Source: DAOQTX01 sp035340715 (lineage in GTDB: Bacteria; Bacteroidota; Bacteroidia; AKYH767-A; OLB10). Taken from it: a stretch of DNA of 39,104 bases. How positions within the stretch are numbered: position 1 is the first letter of the stretch; each line of letters begins with the position of its first letter. Positions 1 through 7,985 of the stretch are shown one piece after another. Below the pieces are notes generated by a model, which saw nothing but the letters and a program-made list of their open reading frames with translations, made no database searches and was not told the DNA's origin. The position numbers and the translations under genes were made by a program. Location: NCBI GenBank assembly GCA_035340715.1, contig DAOQTX010000025.1, forward strand, positions 1-39,104, written 5' to 3'.

Positions 1-112
1 GGTGAATTCTATCCCTGCAAACGCTTTGATAGATGGAAATGGAGTTATCATTGCAAAGAACCTAAGAGGTCAACAACTTGAATTGGCTTTAGAAGCTCAG
101 TTAGCAAAGTAA
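1..112 (+). CDS. Thioredoxin-like (TlpA/peroxiredoxin family) protein, C-terminal fragment
   Basis: The gene enters from the left edge in the frame beginning at base 2 and stops at TAA 110-112, so only the last 36 residues are visible. They contain SIPANALIDGNG followed by IIAKNLRG. This is the end of a thioredoxin fold: a cis-proline strand, then the last strand and helix. It is typical of TlpA/AhpC-type thiol-disulfide proteins in Bacteroidota, where the tail often reads SIPxxFLID-(K/G)xGxIIAKNLRG. The catalytic CxxC region lies outside the window, so I cannot tell a reductase from a peroxiredoxin. A strong terminator follows directly. Confidence 0.6.
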   Translation, partial: VNSIPANALIDGNGVIIAKNLRGQQLELALEAQLAK

Positions 113-133
113 TATTAATAAGAAGTTAAACTG

Positions 134-164
134 ACGGCAGTATCATGCGATACTGCCGTTTTTT
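134..164 (+). terminator. Rho-independent terminator after the thioredoxin-like gene
   Basis: A perfect 11-bp stem (ACGGCAGTATC at 134-144 pairing with GATACTGCCGT at 149-159) encloses the 4-base loop ATGC and runs into six T residues (159-164). It separates the left-hand transcription unit from grpE. Confidence 0.92.
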
Positions 165-183
165 ATTACATTCGCGTGCCAAA

Positions 184-215
184 TTGACAAATATTAACTC
201 TTGGCAAAGTGTTTG
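184..215 (+). promoter_or_regulatory. Possible promoter of grpE-dnaJ
   Basis: TTG at 184-186 is followed, after 21 bases, by AGTGTTTG at 208-215. This partly fits the Bacteroidota element pair TTG / TAnnTTTG: the TTTG matches but the TA does not. It would start RNA near 222 and leave a short leader before the ATG at 240. I see no CIRCE inverted repeat, so HrcA control is not supported. Confidence 0.25.
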
Positions 216-239
216 ACATCTGCCGCTAGAAGAAGAGAT

Positions 240-806
240 ATGAAATCAATATTTAGTAAAAAAGAAAAAACCAAAGAAAAGGAAATGGAATCCAAATTAC
301 CCGAAGAGCAAATGGAAGACAATGCTATTGAAACGGAGAATCAAACGGAAGTTGTAGAACAACAAACAGAAGAGACTAATTTCGAACAATTGTATAATGA
401 AGAAAAGGATAAGTACCTAAGACTTTACGCGGACTTTGATAATTTCAGAAAAAGATCCTTAAAAGAAAGAATGGACTTATTAAAGTCGGCAGGTTCAGAT
501 GTGATAACAAGTTTACTACCGGTATTGGATGATTTCGAAAGAGCTATAACGAACATCAAGGATCAAGAACAGCTCAGTGGGATTATTCTTATATACAACA
601 AGTTTAAATCATTGCTTGAACAGAAAGGATTAAAAGAAATGAATTCGATTAATGAGGTTTTCAATGCAGACTTGCATGATGCTATCACAAAAATAAAAGT
701 AGAAGAAGTAGAAAAAGATGGAAAGGTGGTAGATGTATTGGAAAAAGGTTATTACTTGAATGATAAAATTATTCGACACGCTAAAGTTGTTGTTGGAGAA
801 AAGTAA
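240..806 (+). CDS. grpE: Nucleotide exchange factor GrpE
   Basis: GrpE releases ADP from DnaK so that the chaperone can let go of its client. The 188-residue protein has a highly charged N-terminus (about 1-47), a long coiled-coil helix (about 48-100) holding the family signature YADFDNFRKR, and a C-terminal beta domain ending in ARHAKVVV-like residues (IIRHAKVVVGEK). The frame stays open back to a TTG at 201, but I chose ATG 240. It follows a purine-rich AGAAGAAGAGAT and gives a normal N-terminus, whereas the extension (KCLTSAARRRD) looks like untranslated leader. dnaJ follows three bases after the stop, so the two are co-transcribed. dnaK is not in the window. Confidence 0.95.
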   Translation: MKSIFSKKEKTKEKEMESKLPEEQMEDNAIETENQTEVVEQQTEETNFEQLYNEEKDKYLRLYADFDNFRKRSLKERMDLLKSAGSDVITSLLPVLDDFERAITNIKDQEQLSGIILIYNKFKSLLEQKGLKEMNSINEVFNADLHDAITKIKVEEVEKDGKVVDVLEKGYYLNDKIIRHAKVVVGEK

Positions 807-809
807 GCT

Positions 810-1970
810 ATGTCAAAAAGAGATTATTACGATGTGTTAGGGGTAACTAAAAGTGCCAGTGAAGCCGAATTGAAAAAAGCATACAGGCAGTTGGCGCTTA
901 AATATCATCCCGATAAAAATCCCGGAAATAAGGAAGCAGAGGAAAAATTTAAAGAAGCTGCTGAGGCATACGAAGTATTAAGTAATCCGGATAAAAAAGC
1001 ACGCTACGATCGATTTGGCCATCAAGGCATGGGAGGTGCGGCAGGTGGTGGTGCTTATGGCGGTCAGCACATGAACATGGAAGATATTTTTTCTGCCTTC
1101 GGTGATATATTTGGTGGTGCACACCCATTTGGAGAATTTTTTGGAGGCGCTGGTGGACGAGGGGGAGGAAGAAGCAGTAGAAAAGGCTCCAACTTGCGCA
1201 TCAAAGTAAAGTTGACCTTAAAAGAAATAGCACATGGCGTTGAGAAAAAGATAAAAGTTAATAAACAGATAGCATGTACTTCCTGTAAAGGATCGGGTGC
1301 TGAAAATGCAAGTTCGTTTCAAAAATGTAGCACTTGTAATGGACAAGGTCAGGTTCGAAGAGTTACTCAAACCATCTTAGGTCAAATGGCCACCACACAG
1401 ACTTGTCCTCATTGTAATGGCGAGGGACAAACCATCACTAGTCGTTGTAAAAGTTGTACCGGCAGTGGAATTGCTTTTGGAGAAGAAGCGATCAGCATCC
1501 AAATACCGGCTGGAGTTGGCGATGGAATGCAACTCAATGTAAGTGGAAAAGGAAATGCTGCGGAGCGAGGTGGTATCAACGGTGATTTGATTGTAGTGAT
1601 TGAAGAAGAAACCCATAAAGATTTAACCCGAGAAGGAAACAATCTGTTGTTTGAACTTTATTTAAATTTTGCGGATGCAGTACTAGGAACATCGGTAGAA
1701 ATACCAACGGTGGATGGTAAAGCAAAAATTAAAATAGAAGCCGGAACTCAAGCCGGTAAAGTACTTCGTTTGAAAGGGAAAGGTTTGCCCGATGTACACT
1801 CCGGAAGGAAAGGCGACTTGCTTGTTAATGTAAATGTTTGGACGCCACAGAACCTGACCGCAGAAGAAAAAAAGATACTTGAAAAGCTGCGAACCGCTGA
1901 AAACTTTATCCCAAAACCGGGCAAGTCCGATCAATCATTTTTTGAGCGAATGAAAGAGTATTTTCAGTAA
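810..1970 (+). CDS. dnaJ: Chaperone protein DnaJ (type I Hsp40)
   Basis: DnaJ delivers unfolded clients to DnaK and stimulates its ATPase. All parts of a class A J-protein are visible in 386 residues. There is a J domain (1-70) with the HPD motif at 33-35, a Gly/Phe-rich linker (about 73-125), and four zinc-binding CxxCxGxG repeats at 156-163, 173-180, 199-206 and 213-220. Two beta-barrel client-binding domains and a C-terminal dimerisation segment follow. It lies three bases downstream of grpE. No terminator is evident in the 122 bases after it. Confidence 0.98.
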   Translation: MSKRDYYDVLGVTKSASEAELKKAYRQLALKYHPDKNPGNKEAEEKFKEAAEAYEVLSNPDKKARYDRFGHQGMGGAAGGGAYGGQHMNMEDIFSAFGDIFGGAHPFGEFFGGAGGRGGGRSSRKGSNLRIKVKLTLKEIAHGVEKKIKVNKQIACTSCKGSGAENASSFQKCSTCNGQGQVRRVTQTILGQMATTQTCPHCNGEGQTITSRCKSCTGSGIAFGEEAISIQIPAGVGDGMQLNVSGKGNAAERGGINGDLIVVIEEETHKDLTREGNNLLFELYLNFADAVLGTSVEIPTVDGKAKIKIEAGTQAGKVLRLKGKGLPDVHSGRKGDLLVNVNVWTPQNLTAEEKKILEKLRTAENFIPKPGKSDQSFFERMKEYFQ

Positions 1971-2072
1971 TCACATAGTGTACTTCTTCTCATCTTTATT
2001 AACTTTCAATTTGGAAACAAACTAAAAATCGTTTCAGTGACTTATGTCATGTTCTAGAGAGAATTGTTTTAC

Positions 2073-2080
2073 TATTTTTG
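2073..2080 (+). promoter_or_regulatory. Possible -7 element upstream of the lysyl-oxidase-like gene
   Basis: TATTTTTG matches the Bacteroidota -7 consensus TAnnTTTG at every fixed base. No good TTG lies 19-21 bases upstream, which weakens the call. RNA would start only a few bases before ATG 2093, leaving an extremely short leader. It is the only promoter-like element I see for the five-gene cluster 2093-7872. Confidence 0.3.
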
Positions 2081-2092
2081 GTAATCTTGAAA

Positions 2093-4174
2093 ATGAAAAC
2101 TATGCTAATAAGAACATTCATATTAATACTAGTTTTATTTTCATTAGTTCTGTTTTCAAACATTGTATTTTCACAATGTACATTAACCAATGCTACTTCT
2201 TGTATTTGTCAAAACGGATCTGATACTTGTGATTTATTACCTGATATAAGTATTTCCTGGGATGCATTGTTCAACTATCAATCAGGACCAACTGAATATT
2301 CACAAAGCGGAAATGGCGCTAATAATGGAAGGCTTCGGCTTACAGGAGCAACTCCTAATACGGGGTTTGGTCCTTTTGCAGTTTTTTCTTCTGATACAAG
2401 TGGAATGAAAACCATTGTTTGTGGCACGGATACCTTCTACACCAGTGCAACTGTAAGTTTTACTTGTCCTAACGGAGCTATCCCAAAACAAATCCTACGC
2501 CAGCGTATTTATCGTAAAGAAGGTAATACAATGACATGGTACGAACATTTTACCCCTCCAATGACTTATTCAAATAGCAGCATGTATGTAGATGAGTGGG
2601 GTGTATTTACACTTCGAATCATGATGCCAGGACTTTTAGATCCTAGAAATTGGCCTATAGTTGGTTCAGGAAGTAAACGTGCTTTTTGTTTGATGGATTA
2701 TGGAACTTGTACATTCTATAATGGAATGTGCCGAGATGATAATACTATATACCAACAAGGAACTGTACTACTGAATGGTGATTTCCCAAATTGGGGATTG
2801 GGTAATAGTTATGGTTGCAGTCCATCTGAGCAAGGGATTTCCTCTGGTTATACCGATATTTATAGTGAGAATCTGGATGGAATGTGGATCTCAATACCTC
2901 CCGAAACATGCAATGGTGATTACTGGATAGTATATGAAGTTGACCCGCATGACTATTTTAAAGAGGAAAATGAAAATAATAACTGGACCGCAATTCCTAT
3001 TACATTAACACAACAAAATACACCAGGTAATCCTGAAGTAAAAATATATAGCAATGCAATGCCAACCGTTTGTGGGAATGATTCAGTAGAATTGTTTGCT
3101 ACAGCGGGTTTCTCATTTGCATGGTCTACTGGGGCCACAACACAAAAAATAATGGCGGGTCCAGGTTATTATCAAGTTACTGTGTCTAATCATTGTGGTA
3201 CGGCCGTATCCGATTCGCTGCAAGTGGTTCAGATTATTCCTCCTGCTGATCCAGTCGGAGTGAACGATACAGTTTGTATTGGAAGCACAGCTACATTATC
3301 AGCAATAGGATCAAATCTTTTTTGGTATGATTCTAACATGCAACAAGTTGGATCCGGAAATTTATTTACAACCCCACCTATTTTTAACAATCAAGATTAT
3401 TTTGTTCAAGAGGAACAAGTAACTAACGGAATTTTGAATACAGTTGGAAAAGCCGATTCTTCAGGAGGAGGAGGCTATTTTTCCGGATCTCAGTATTTAA
3501 TTTTTGATGCCTATCAGCCCTTTTTATTGAAATCGGTTAAAGTGTATGCACAGAATGCTGGAATGCGGTTAATAACATTAAAATCATTTGCGGGAACTAC
3601 ATTAAGTACTGCAGTTGTGAATTTGCCAGCGGGAGAGTCAACAGTTTCTTTGAACTTCAATGTCCCCAAAGCGAATGATTTACAGTTGTCTCATAATAGT
3701 GGTGCAAATCTGTGGAGGAATAACTCAGGGGTTAATTATCCCTATACCATTTCAGATACGGTATCTATTAAAACCTCCAGTGCAGGAGATGGATTTTATT
3801 ATAGCTTTTATGATTGGGAGATTGAAACCGGCAGGTTTTCTTGTGTAAGTAATCCGGTAATGATTTCTGCCATAGCTGAACTTTGCTCTGGAATTGATTA
3901 TATCGTACTCGGTCAGCAGTTTACTATTTTTCCAAATCCAAGCGAAGGGGATTTACTTATACATTGGACTGGTTATCCTTTCAATGATCGTGCGTTAGTG
4001 ACTTTACATGATCTTGCCGGAAGATTGATATTGAATAAAGAAATAATGGTTTATGAAGGGGAAGGGTTATATGAATTTAATTCGATAGATGTTGAAAGTG
4101 GGGTGTATTATTTGCAATTAAATGTGAATGATAGATTCATCGTTAACAGAAAAATAATATTTAGCCCAAGATAA
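2093..4174 (+). CDS. T9SS-exported lysyl-oxidase-like protein
   Basis: A secreted 693-residue protein. A signal peptide (1-28, ending VFSQ) is followed by a region resembling the lysyl oxidase catalytic domain (about 47-305). Landmarks are SKRAFCLMD near 194-202, GISSGYTDIY at 248-257 and DYWIVYEVDP at 276-285, then an acidic asparagine-rich stretch, in the same order as in animal lysyl oxidases. The lysine and tyrosine that form the LTQ quinone cofactor appear conserved (K195, Y257). The copper histidine cluster expected just before DEW (167-169) is absent. Then come an Ig-like region (about 310-380), a second Ig-like region (390-445), a beta-sandwich module (460-580) and a type A sorting domain (608-693, FPNPSEGD...YYLQL). 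ATG 2093 is preferred to a TTG at 2078. Enzymatic activity is doubtful. Confidence 0.7.
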   Translation: MKTMLIRTFILILVLFSLVLFSNIVFSQCTLTNATSCICQNGSDTCDLLPDISISWDALFNYQSGPTEYSQSGNGANNGRLRLTGATPNTGFGPFAVFSSDTSGMKTIVCGTDTFYTSATVSFTCPNGAIPKQILRQRIYRKEGNTMTWYEHFTPPMTYSNSSMYVDEWGVFTLRIMMPGLLDPRNWPIVGSGSKRAFCLMDYGTCTFYNGMCRDDNTIYQQGTVLLNGDFPNWGLGNSYGCSPSEQGISSGYTDIYSENLDGMWISIPPETCNGDYWIVYEVDPHDYFKEENENNNWTAIPITLTQQNTPGNPEVKIYSNAMPTVCGNDSVELFATAGFSFAWSTGATTQKIMAGPGYYQVTVSNHCGTAVSDSLQVVQIIPPADPVGVNDTVCIGSTATLSAIGSNLFWYDSNMQQVGSGNLFTTPPIFNNQDYFVQEEQVTNGILNTVGKADSSGGGGYFSGSQYLIFDAYQPFLLKSVKVYAQNAGMRLITLKSFAGTTLSTAVVNLPAGESTVSLNFNVPKANDLQLSHNSGANLWRNNSGVNYPYTISDTVSIKTSSAGDGFYYSFYDWEIETGRFSCVSNPVMISAIAELCSGIDYIVLGQQFTIFPNPSEGDLLIHWTGYPFNDRALVTLHDLAGRLILNKEIMVYEGEGLYEFNSIDVESGVYYLQLNVNDRFIVNRKIIFSPR

Positions 4175-4196
4175 CCAACACCCGGTATTATAGATT

Positions 4197-6149
4197 ATGC
4201 ACTTGACAGTGAAGCAGAAAAAGTATAATTATTCTAAATGGCGTGTAATTAGTTTAGTTTCTGTTTATGTATTAATAGGACTACACATAGCTCATTGGAG
4301 AATAAATGGAAGTACATTGGCTCCACTTGAATTCAATGAAGTTCTTTATACTATTCATTTAGGAATAGTTACTGCTGGTTTCATATTTATGCTAGTGGCA
4401 ATGCTGCTTACATTAATAGCTGGAAGGTTTTTCTGTTCATGGTTATGCCATATTGTTGCATTGCAGGATTTAAGCGCCAAAGTTTTATCTTATTTTAGAA
4501 TTAAACCCAGACCCATTAATATTAAGGTACTGAGATTAGTGCCTTTTGTATTAATGGTCTATCTTTTTTTATGGCCTCAATTGTTTAGATTGCTAAATGA
4601 TATTCCTGTTGAATTGAAAGTTTTGTCTGATAGTAGTGGTTGGGGATCTTTTGTAACAAACGATTTTTGGAGGAATCTTCCCGGAATAGGGATTACAATG
4701 CTTACGTTTTTTATCTGTGGTTTTATCATTATTGCGTTAGGAGGTACCAGAAGTTTTTGTCAATACGTTTGCCCTTATGGAGCTTTGTTTTTTATAGCAG
4801 ATAAAGTTGCCCCTGGTAAAATAGTATTAAAAGGAAATTGCACCCAATGTGGTTTATGTAATTCTGTTTGTGACTCACACATAAAAGTTTCAACAGAAGT
4901 AAACACGTATGGGAAAGTAGTTAGCGGTGATTGTTTGAAAGATTTAGACTGCGTTCAGATCTGTCCGGAGAATGCTCTTTCATTTGGTTTCTCCAAGCCC
5001 TCCATATTTACGCAACCTATATTGGAAAATATAGTAAATCTTAGACAGAACTTCAACAAAAAAACAGGATTATTATTGTTAGGTTTATTTATACTGTTTT
5101 TTATTATCTATCGTGATTTATATCATAGCATACCATTGTTGTTAGCGGCTGCAATTTCTATTTCTATATGCTTTTTACTTTACTATTTGTATTTAATTAT
5201 TAACCGTTCATATGTGCATATAAATCATGTGGTATTAAAAAAGTCCAATCGGATAACAAAACCAGGTTATTCCTTTGTTTTATTAACAATTCTGCTTTTG
5301 ATTTTTTCAATTCACTGTGCAGTGGTTCACGGCTTTACCTTTATGGCTGATAAATATTTTGCGCAAATTTATAGTAACCAATTAGAGAGGAAAGTGCCGG
5401 CTTCTAAATTAGTTTCAAAAGCAATTCGTAATTATATTATAGCTGATCACTTTGGATTGTACAGTTCAGATCAATTAAATAGGAATCTAGCGGGCTTGTA
5501 TCAGTTTAATGGAAAAGATCTGTTAGCTATGCAAAGATACTCAAGGGTAATAGATAAAACAGATGATATAAAATCTAGAGTCGAATTAGCGAAATTACAT
5601 TTTAATCATAAAGATTATTCCAACGCATTACAAGTACTAGACGGAATTAATTTGTATAAACAGGGCGATGAATCGGAACGTAGAATTCAAAGCGATGGAC
5701 TCTTTATAAAAGGCAAAGTGAACTTGTTTAATGGAGATTCTATGAAGGCAATGGCATGCTTTATGGAATCATGGAATCGACATAACGATAATTTAGAATC
5801 GGCTATGGCCTGTTCTTCATTATTAATCAAATCAAAAAGAATAGAAGAGGCAAGAACTATGCTTGAAGCTGTTATTATAAAAGAACCAAATCATTTACTT
5901 TTTTTGAATAATCTTTCGATTGTTTACATGAACTTGAATCAACATGAGAAGGCGATATATGTGTTGCAAAAACTTATTCATCTTGATCCTAAGAACCCAT
6001 CTTTTAAGTATAACCTTATTGTGCAAACCTACAGTATAGGTGCAAGAGAGAGAGCAAGCAAAATGATAGATCTACTTTTATTAGAACATCCTGAATTTGA
6101 AAAAGCAAAGAATCTGAAGAACTATTTTACTACTAATGAACATGTTTAG
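4197..6149 (+). CDS. NapH/NosR-like polytopic 4Fe-4S protein with C-terminal TPR domain
   Basis: This probably moves electrons from the quinol pool across the inner membrane to periplasmic acceptors, as proposed for NapH, NosR and RdhC relatives. The 650 residues show several membrane segments (about 17-33, 52-77, 111-128, 164-182, 290-335, 358-380). There are two CxxxC membrane motifs (C80/C84, where H rather than P follows, and C188/C192 followed by P) and two ferredoxin-like clusters. The first cluster is canonical (C215, C218, C221, C225). The second reads CxxDxxCxxxC (C246, D249, C252, C256), so Asp replaces the second Cys. Residues 430-640 form TPR-like helical pairs, an unusual fusion that suggests a docking platform. 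It starts 22 bases after the lysyl-oxidase-like gene and overlaps the cytochrome gene by 14 bases. Confidence 0.78.
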   Translation: MHLTVKQKKYNYSKWRVISLVSVYVLIGLHIAHWRINGSTLAPLEFNEVLYTIHLGIVTAGFIFMLVAMLLTLIAGRFFCSWLCHIVALQDLSAKVLSYFRIKPRPINIKVLRLVPFVLMVYLFLWPQLFRLLNDIPVELKVLSDSSGWGSFVTNDFWRNLPGIGITMLTFFICGFIIIALGGTRSFCQYVCPYGALFFIADKVAPGKIVLKGNCTQCGLCNSVCDSHIKVSTEVNTYGKVVSGDCLKDLDCVQICPENALSFGFSKPSIFTQPILENIVNLRQNFNKKTGLLLLGLFILFFIIYRDLYHSIPLLLAAAISISICFLLYYLYLIINRSYVHINHVVLKKSNRITKPGYSFVLLTILLLIFSIHCAVVHGFTFMADKYFAQIYSNQLERKVPASKLVSKAIRNYIIADHFGLYSSDQLNRNLAGLYQFNGKDLLAMQRYSRVIDKTDDIKSRVELAKLHFNHKDYSNALQVLDGINLYKQGDESERRIQSDGLFIKGKVNLFNGDSMKAMACFMESWNRHNDNLESAMACSSLLIKSKRIEEARTMLEAVIIKEPNHLLFLNNLSIVYMNLNQHEKAIYVLQKLIHLDPKNPSFKYNLIVQTYSIGARERASKMIDLLLLEHPEFEKAKNLKNYFTTNEHV

Positions 6150-6555
6150 AATATCTTGTATTTTATTATTTATAGTATTTATTGTGCAGAGCACGATATT
6201 GCAGCATAATGCTTTTTCCCAGAACTCAGAATGGAAAGCTCCTTCCTCTTTTGATAAACTGGAGAATTTATATACAAGCAAAGCTAATTCGGCAGAAGCA
6301 GGTCAAAAAATATTTGAAAAAGTTTGTTATAAATGTCACGGATTGGATGGGAAAGGAAATGGTCCTGATTCAAAGGACTTAATTCCAAAACCGAAAGATT
6401 TAACTGATAAAATAGTGCAAGTTCAAAGCGATGGAGCATTGTATTATAAAATTAGTTATGGCAAAGGAGTAATGGCACCCTACAAGGATGCTTTGGCGCC
6501 AAGAGACAGATGGCAATTAGTAGTATATATCAGACAATTAAGCAATGAGAAATAA
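6136..6555 (+). CDS. Periplasmic monohaem cytochrome c
   Basis: A 139-residue class I cytochrome c. A signal peptide or anchor helix (about 5-29, ending AFSQ) is followed by the haem-attachment motif CYKCH (64-68) and a GLDGKGNGP loop. The likely axial methionine is M113 in GKGVMAPYKD, and the final helix (RWQLVVYIRQL) is typical of the family. It should shuttle electrons in the periplasm. The start codon lies inside the preceding iron-sulfur gene (14-base overlap) and its end overlaps the next gene by 11 bases, so the proteins are probably made together. A second ATG at 6142 is an equally possible start. Confidence 0.9.
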   Translation: MNMFRISCILLFIVFIVQSTILQHNAFSQNSEWKAPSSFDKLENLYTSKANSAEAGQKIFEKVCYKCHGLDGKGNGPDSKDLIPKPKDLTDKIVQVQSDGALYYKISYGKGVMAPYKDALAPRDRWQLVVYIRQLSNEK

Positions 6556-7483
6556 ATCAAGAAATTTAAGGGTTGTGTTTTATTTGCTTGCTAATATTTT
6601 TTGCATTACGAATTCCATACAAGGACAGGAAGCTTCAGAAACGGATTTGCTTGACCTAAAATCCTTTCGTAGCAGTCAATTTATTAATTGTCCCACTACA
6701 ACGGTTATTCCTCATAAAGGATTTCAGTTCTCAATTCGACATCGATTTGGAGAGATCGATATGAGTAAATCTATCATAACAGATTTTCTCGGAATGGATA
6801 AAACTGCCAACATACAATTCTCTTTTGGGTTTGCCATAGGAAAGAAGAACATGGTAACAGTAGGTCGAACTAAAGTGGGTAAGCAGTATCATGTGGAAGG
6901 CAAAAGAACTTTTATACAACAAAACGAATTGCAAAATCCTGTTTCAATAAGCGGTTTTGCAGCAGTATATATAAAAAGCGGAGAGTTTAACAAGGAGCCA
7001 TTATATTCCTACTTTTCGGATAATACCGAGTTCAAAAATAAGTTTGAACATAGGTTTACATACGATTACCAGTTGATCTTTTCACGAAAGTTTAATTCAG
7101 GATTTTCATCTCAAGTATCACTTGAATTTTTCTACCAGAATCTTGCAAACAAAGGGGTGGAAAACCTCACTTTTATGTTCCCAATAGCAATCAGTTACTG
7201 TACTAAAGAGAATTCCTCAGTTCTATTCGAATATGTATTTCGTTTTAATAATACTCCGGAGAATAATTTATACCCTATTTCCTTAGGGTATGAGTTTGGA
7301 ACGGTTGGTCATGTTTTTCAATTGATAGTGAGCTCTTCTATGGGGTTAACACCGGATTATTATTCTCTTGAACCTCAATTGGAATATGATAAAGGAAAAT
7401 TTTTATTGGGATTTAATTTGATTCGAACATTTTACCATCGTAAGAGTTTACAAAAATATTTACGTAATAAAGATGAATTATGA
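6545..7483 (+). CDS. DUF5777-like outer-membrane beta-barrel protein
   Basis: A 312-residue protein with a signal peptide (about 1-28, ending IQGQ). It then has a run of alternating strands rich in aromatic residues, such as FQFSIRHRFGEID, IQFSFGFAIG, HRFTYDYQLIFSRKF and SSVLFEYVFRFN. The opening SSQFINCPTT and the HRFGxID motif resemble Bacteroidota barrels annotated DUF5777, which I recall as often lying beside c-type cytochrome genes. It is probably a monomeric outer-membrane barrel. It overlaps the cytochrome gene by 11 bases and the next lipoprotein gene by 4 (ATGA). Its function is unknown. The context suggests it could sheathe or anchor a redox partner in the outer membrane. Confidence 0.7.
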   Translation: MRNKSRNLRVVFYLLANIFCITNSIQGQEASETDLLDLKSFRSSQFINCPTTTVIPHKGFQFSIRHRFGEIDMSKSIITDFLGMDKTANIQFSFGFAIGKKNMVTVGRTKVGKQYHVEGKRTFIQQNELQNPVSISGFAAVYIKSGEFNKEPLYSYFSDNTEFKNKFEHRFTYDYQLIFSRKFNSGFSSQVSLEFFYQNLANKGVENLTFMFPIAISYCTKENSSVLFEYVFRFNNTPENNLYPISLGYEFGTVGHVFQLIVSSSMGLTPDYYSLEPQLEYDKGKFLLGFNLIRTFYHRKSLQKYLRNKDEL

Positions 7484-7872
7484 AGCGTTTTTTAATTTTA
7501 GTTGTTGTAGTAATGAATGTTATTGGATGTACAAAAGATAGTGGTCCCTATATCATTCTTCCTCAAGATTCTTCATTCGTAGCCATAAGCTTTTCAAATG
7601 ATATACAACCTTTGTTTGATAATAAATGTGTGAGCTGTCATGATGCGAATCATCCCTTTCTGGATCTATCAAGTGGTCAAGCTTATAATGAGCTTATGAC
7701 TTCAGGAGCCAATGCCCCTTATGTTGATGTGAACGATGTAGAGAATTCACACTTGATAGAACGATTGATTGGTACTGAATGGCCAATTATGCCACCCGCA
7801 CCTCCTTTTGTAGATAACGATGGTATTGATACTGTTCGAATGTGGATTTCTCAAGGGGCATTAAATAATTAG
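7480..7872 (+). CDS. Lipoprotein with a single CxxCH haem site
   Basis: A 130-residue lipoprotein. A hydrophobic signal runs into the lipobox VIGC with the lipidated cysteine at 17. The haem-binding motif CVSCH is at 50-54, after DIQPLFDNK, a phrase common in haem-c domains of outer-membrane-associated proteins. A likely axial methionine lies in WPIMPPAPPF. The residues after the lipidated Cys (TKDSG) carry a Lys-Asp pair that partly resembles surface-export signals of Bacteroidota lipoproteins, so it could face outward; this is weak. It is the last gene of the cluster, coupled by ATGA to the barrel gene. No convincing terminator follows. Confidence 0.82.
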   Translation: MKRFLILVVVVMNVIGCTKDSGPYIILPQDSSFVAISFSNDIQPLFDNKCVSCHDANHPFLDLSSGQAYNELMTSGANAPYVDVNDVENSHLIERLIGTEWPIMPPAPPFVDNDGIDTVRMWISQGALNN

Positions 7873-7930
7873 ATTGAATTCACGGTAATAAATCTTAAGA
7901 AGTTCATACTAAAGCTTCTCGTTAGATCAT

Positions 7931-7964
7931 TTTGGGATTGATTTATTCCTTTTTCTATCTTGTG
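7931..7964 (+). promoter_or_regulatory. Possible promoter of the TMTC-like gene
   Basis: TTTG at 7931-7934, a 21-base spacer, then TATCTTGTG at 7956-7964, close to TAnnTTTG. RNA would start near 7970, giving a leader of about 16 bases to ATG 7986. This also argues against the upstream TTG start at 7932. Confidence 0.35.
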
Positions 7965-7985
7965 TACACTCTAAGTGATTGGATC

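Noticed and set aside
201..239. Upstream TTG extension of grpE
   Set aside because: The added 13 residues do not resemble GrpE, overlap the likely promoter, and ATG 240 has a good purine-rich site before it.
184..240. CIRCE/HrcA operator before grpE-dnaJ
   Set aside because: No TTAGCACTC-N9-GAGTGCTAA inverted repeat is present.
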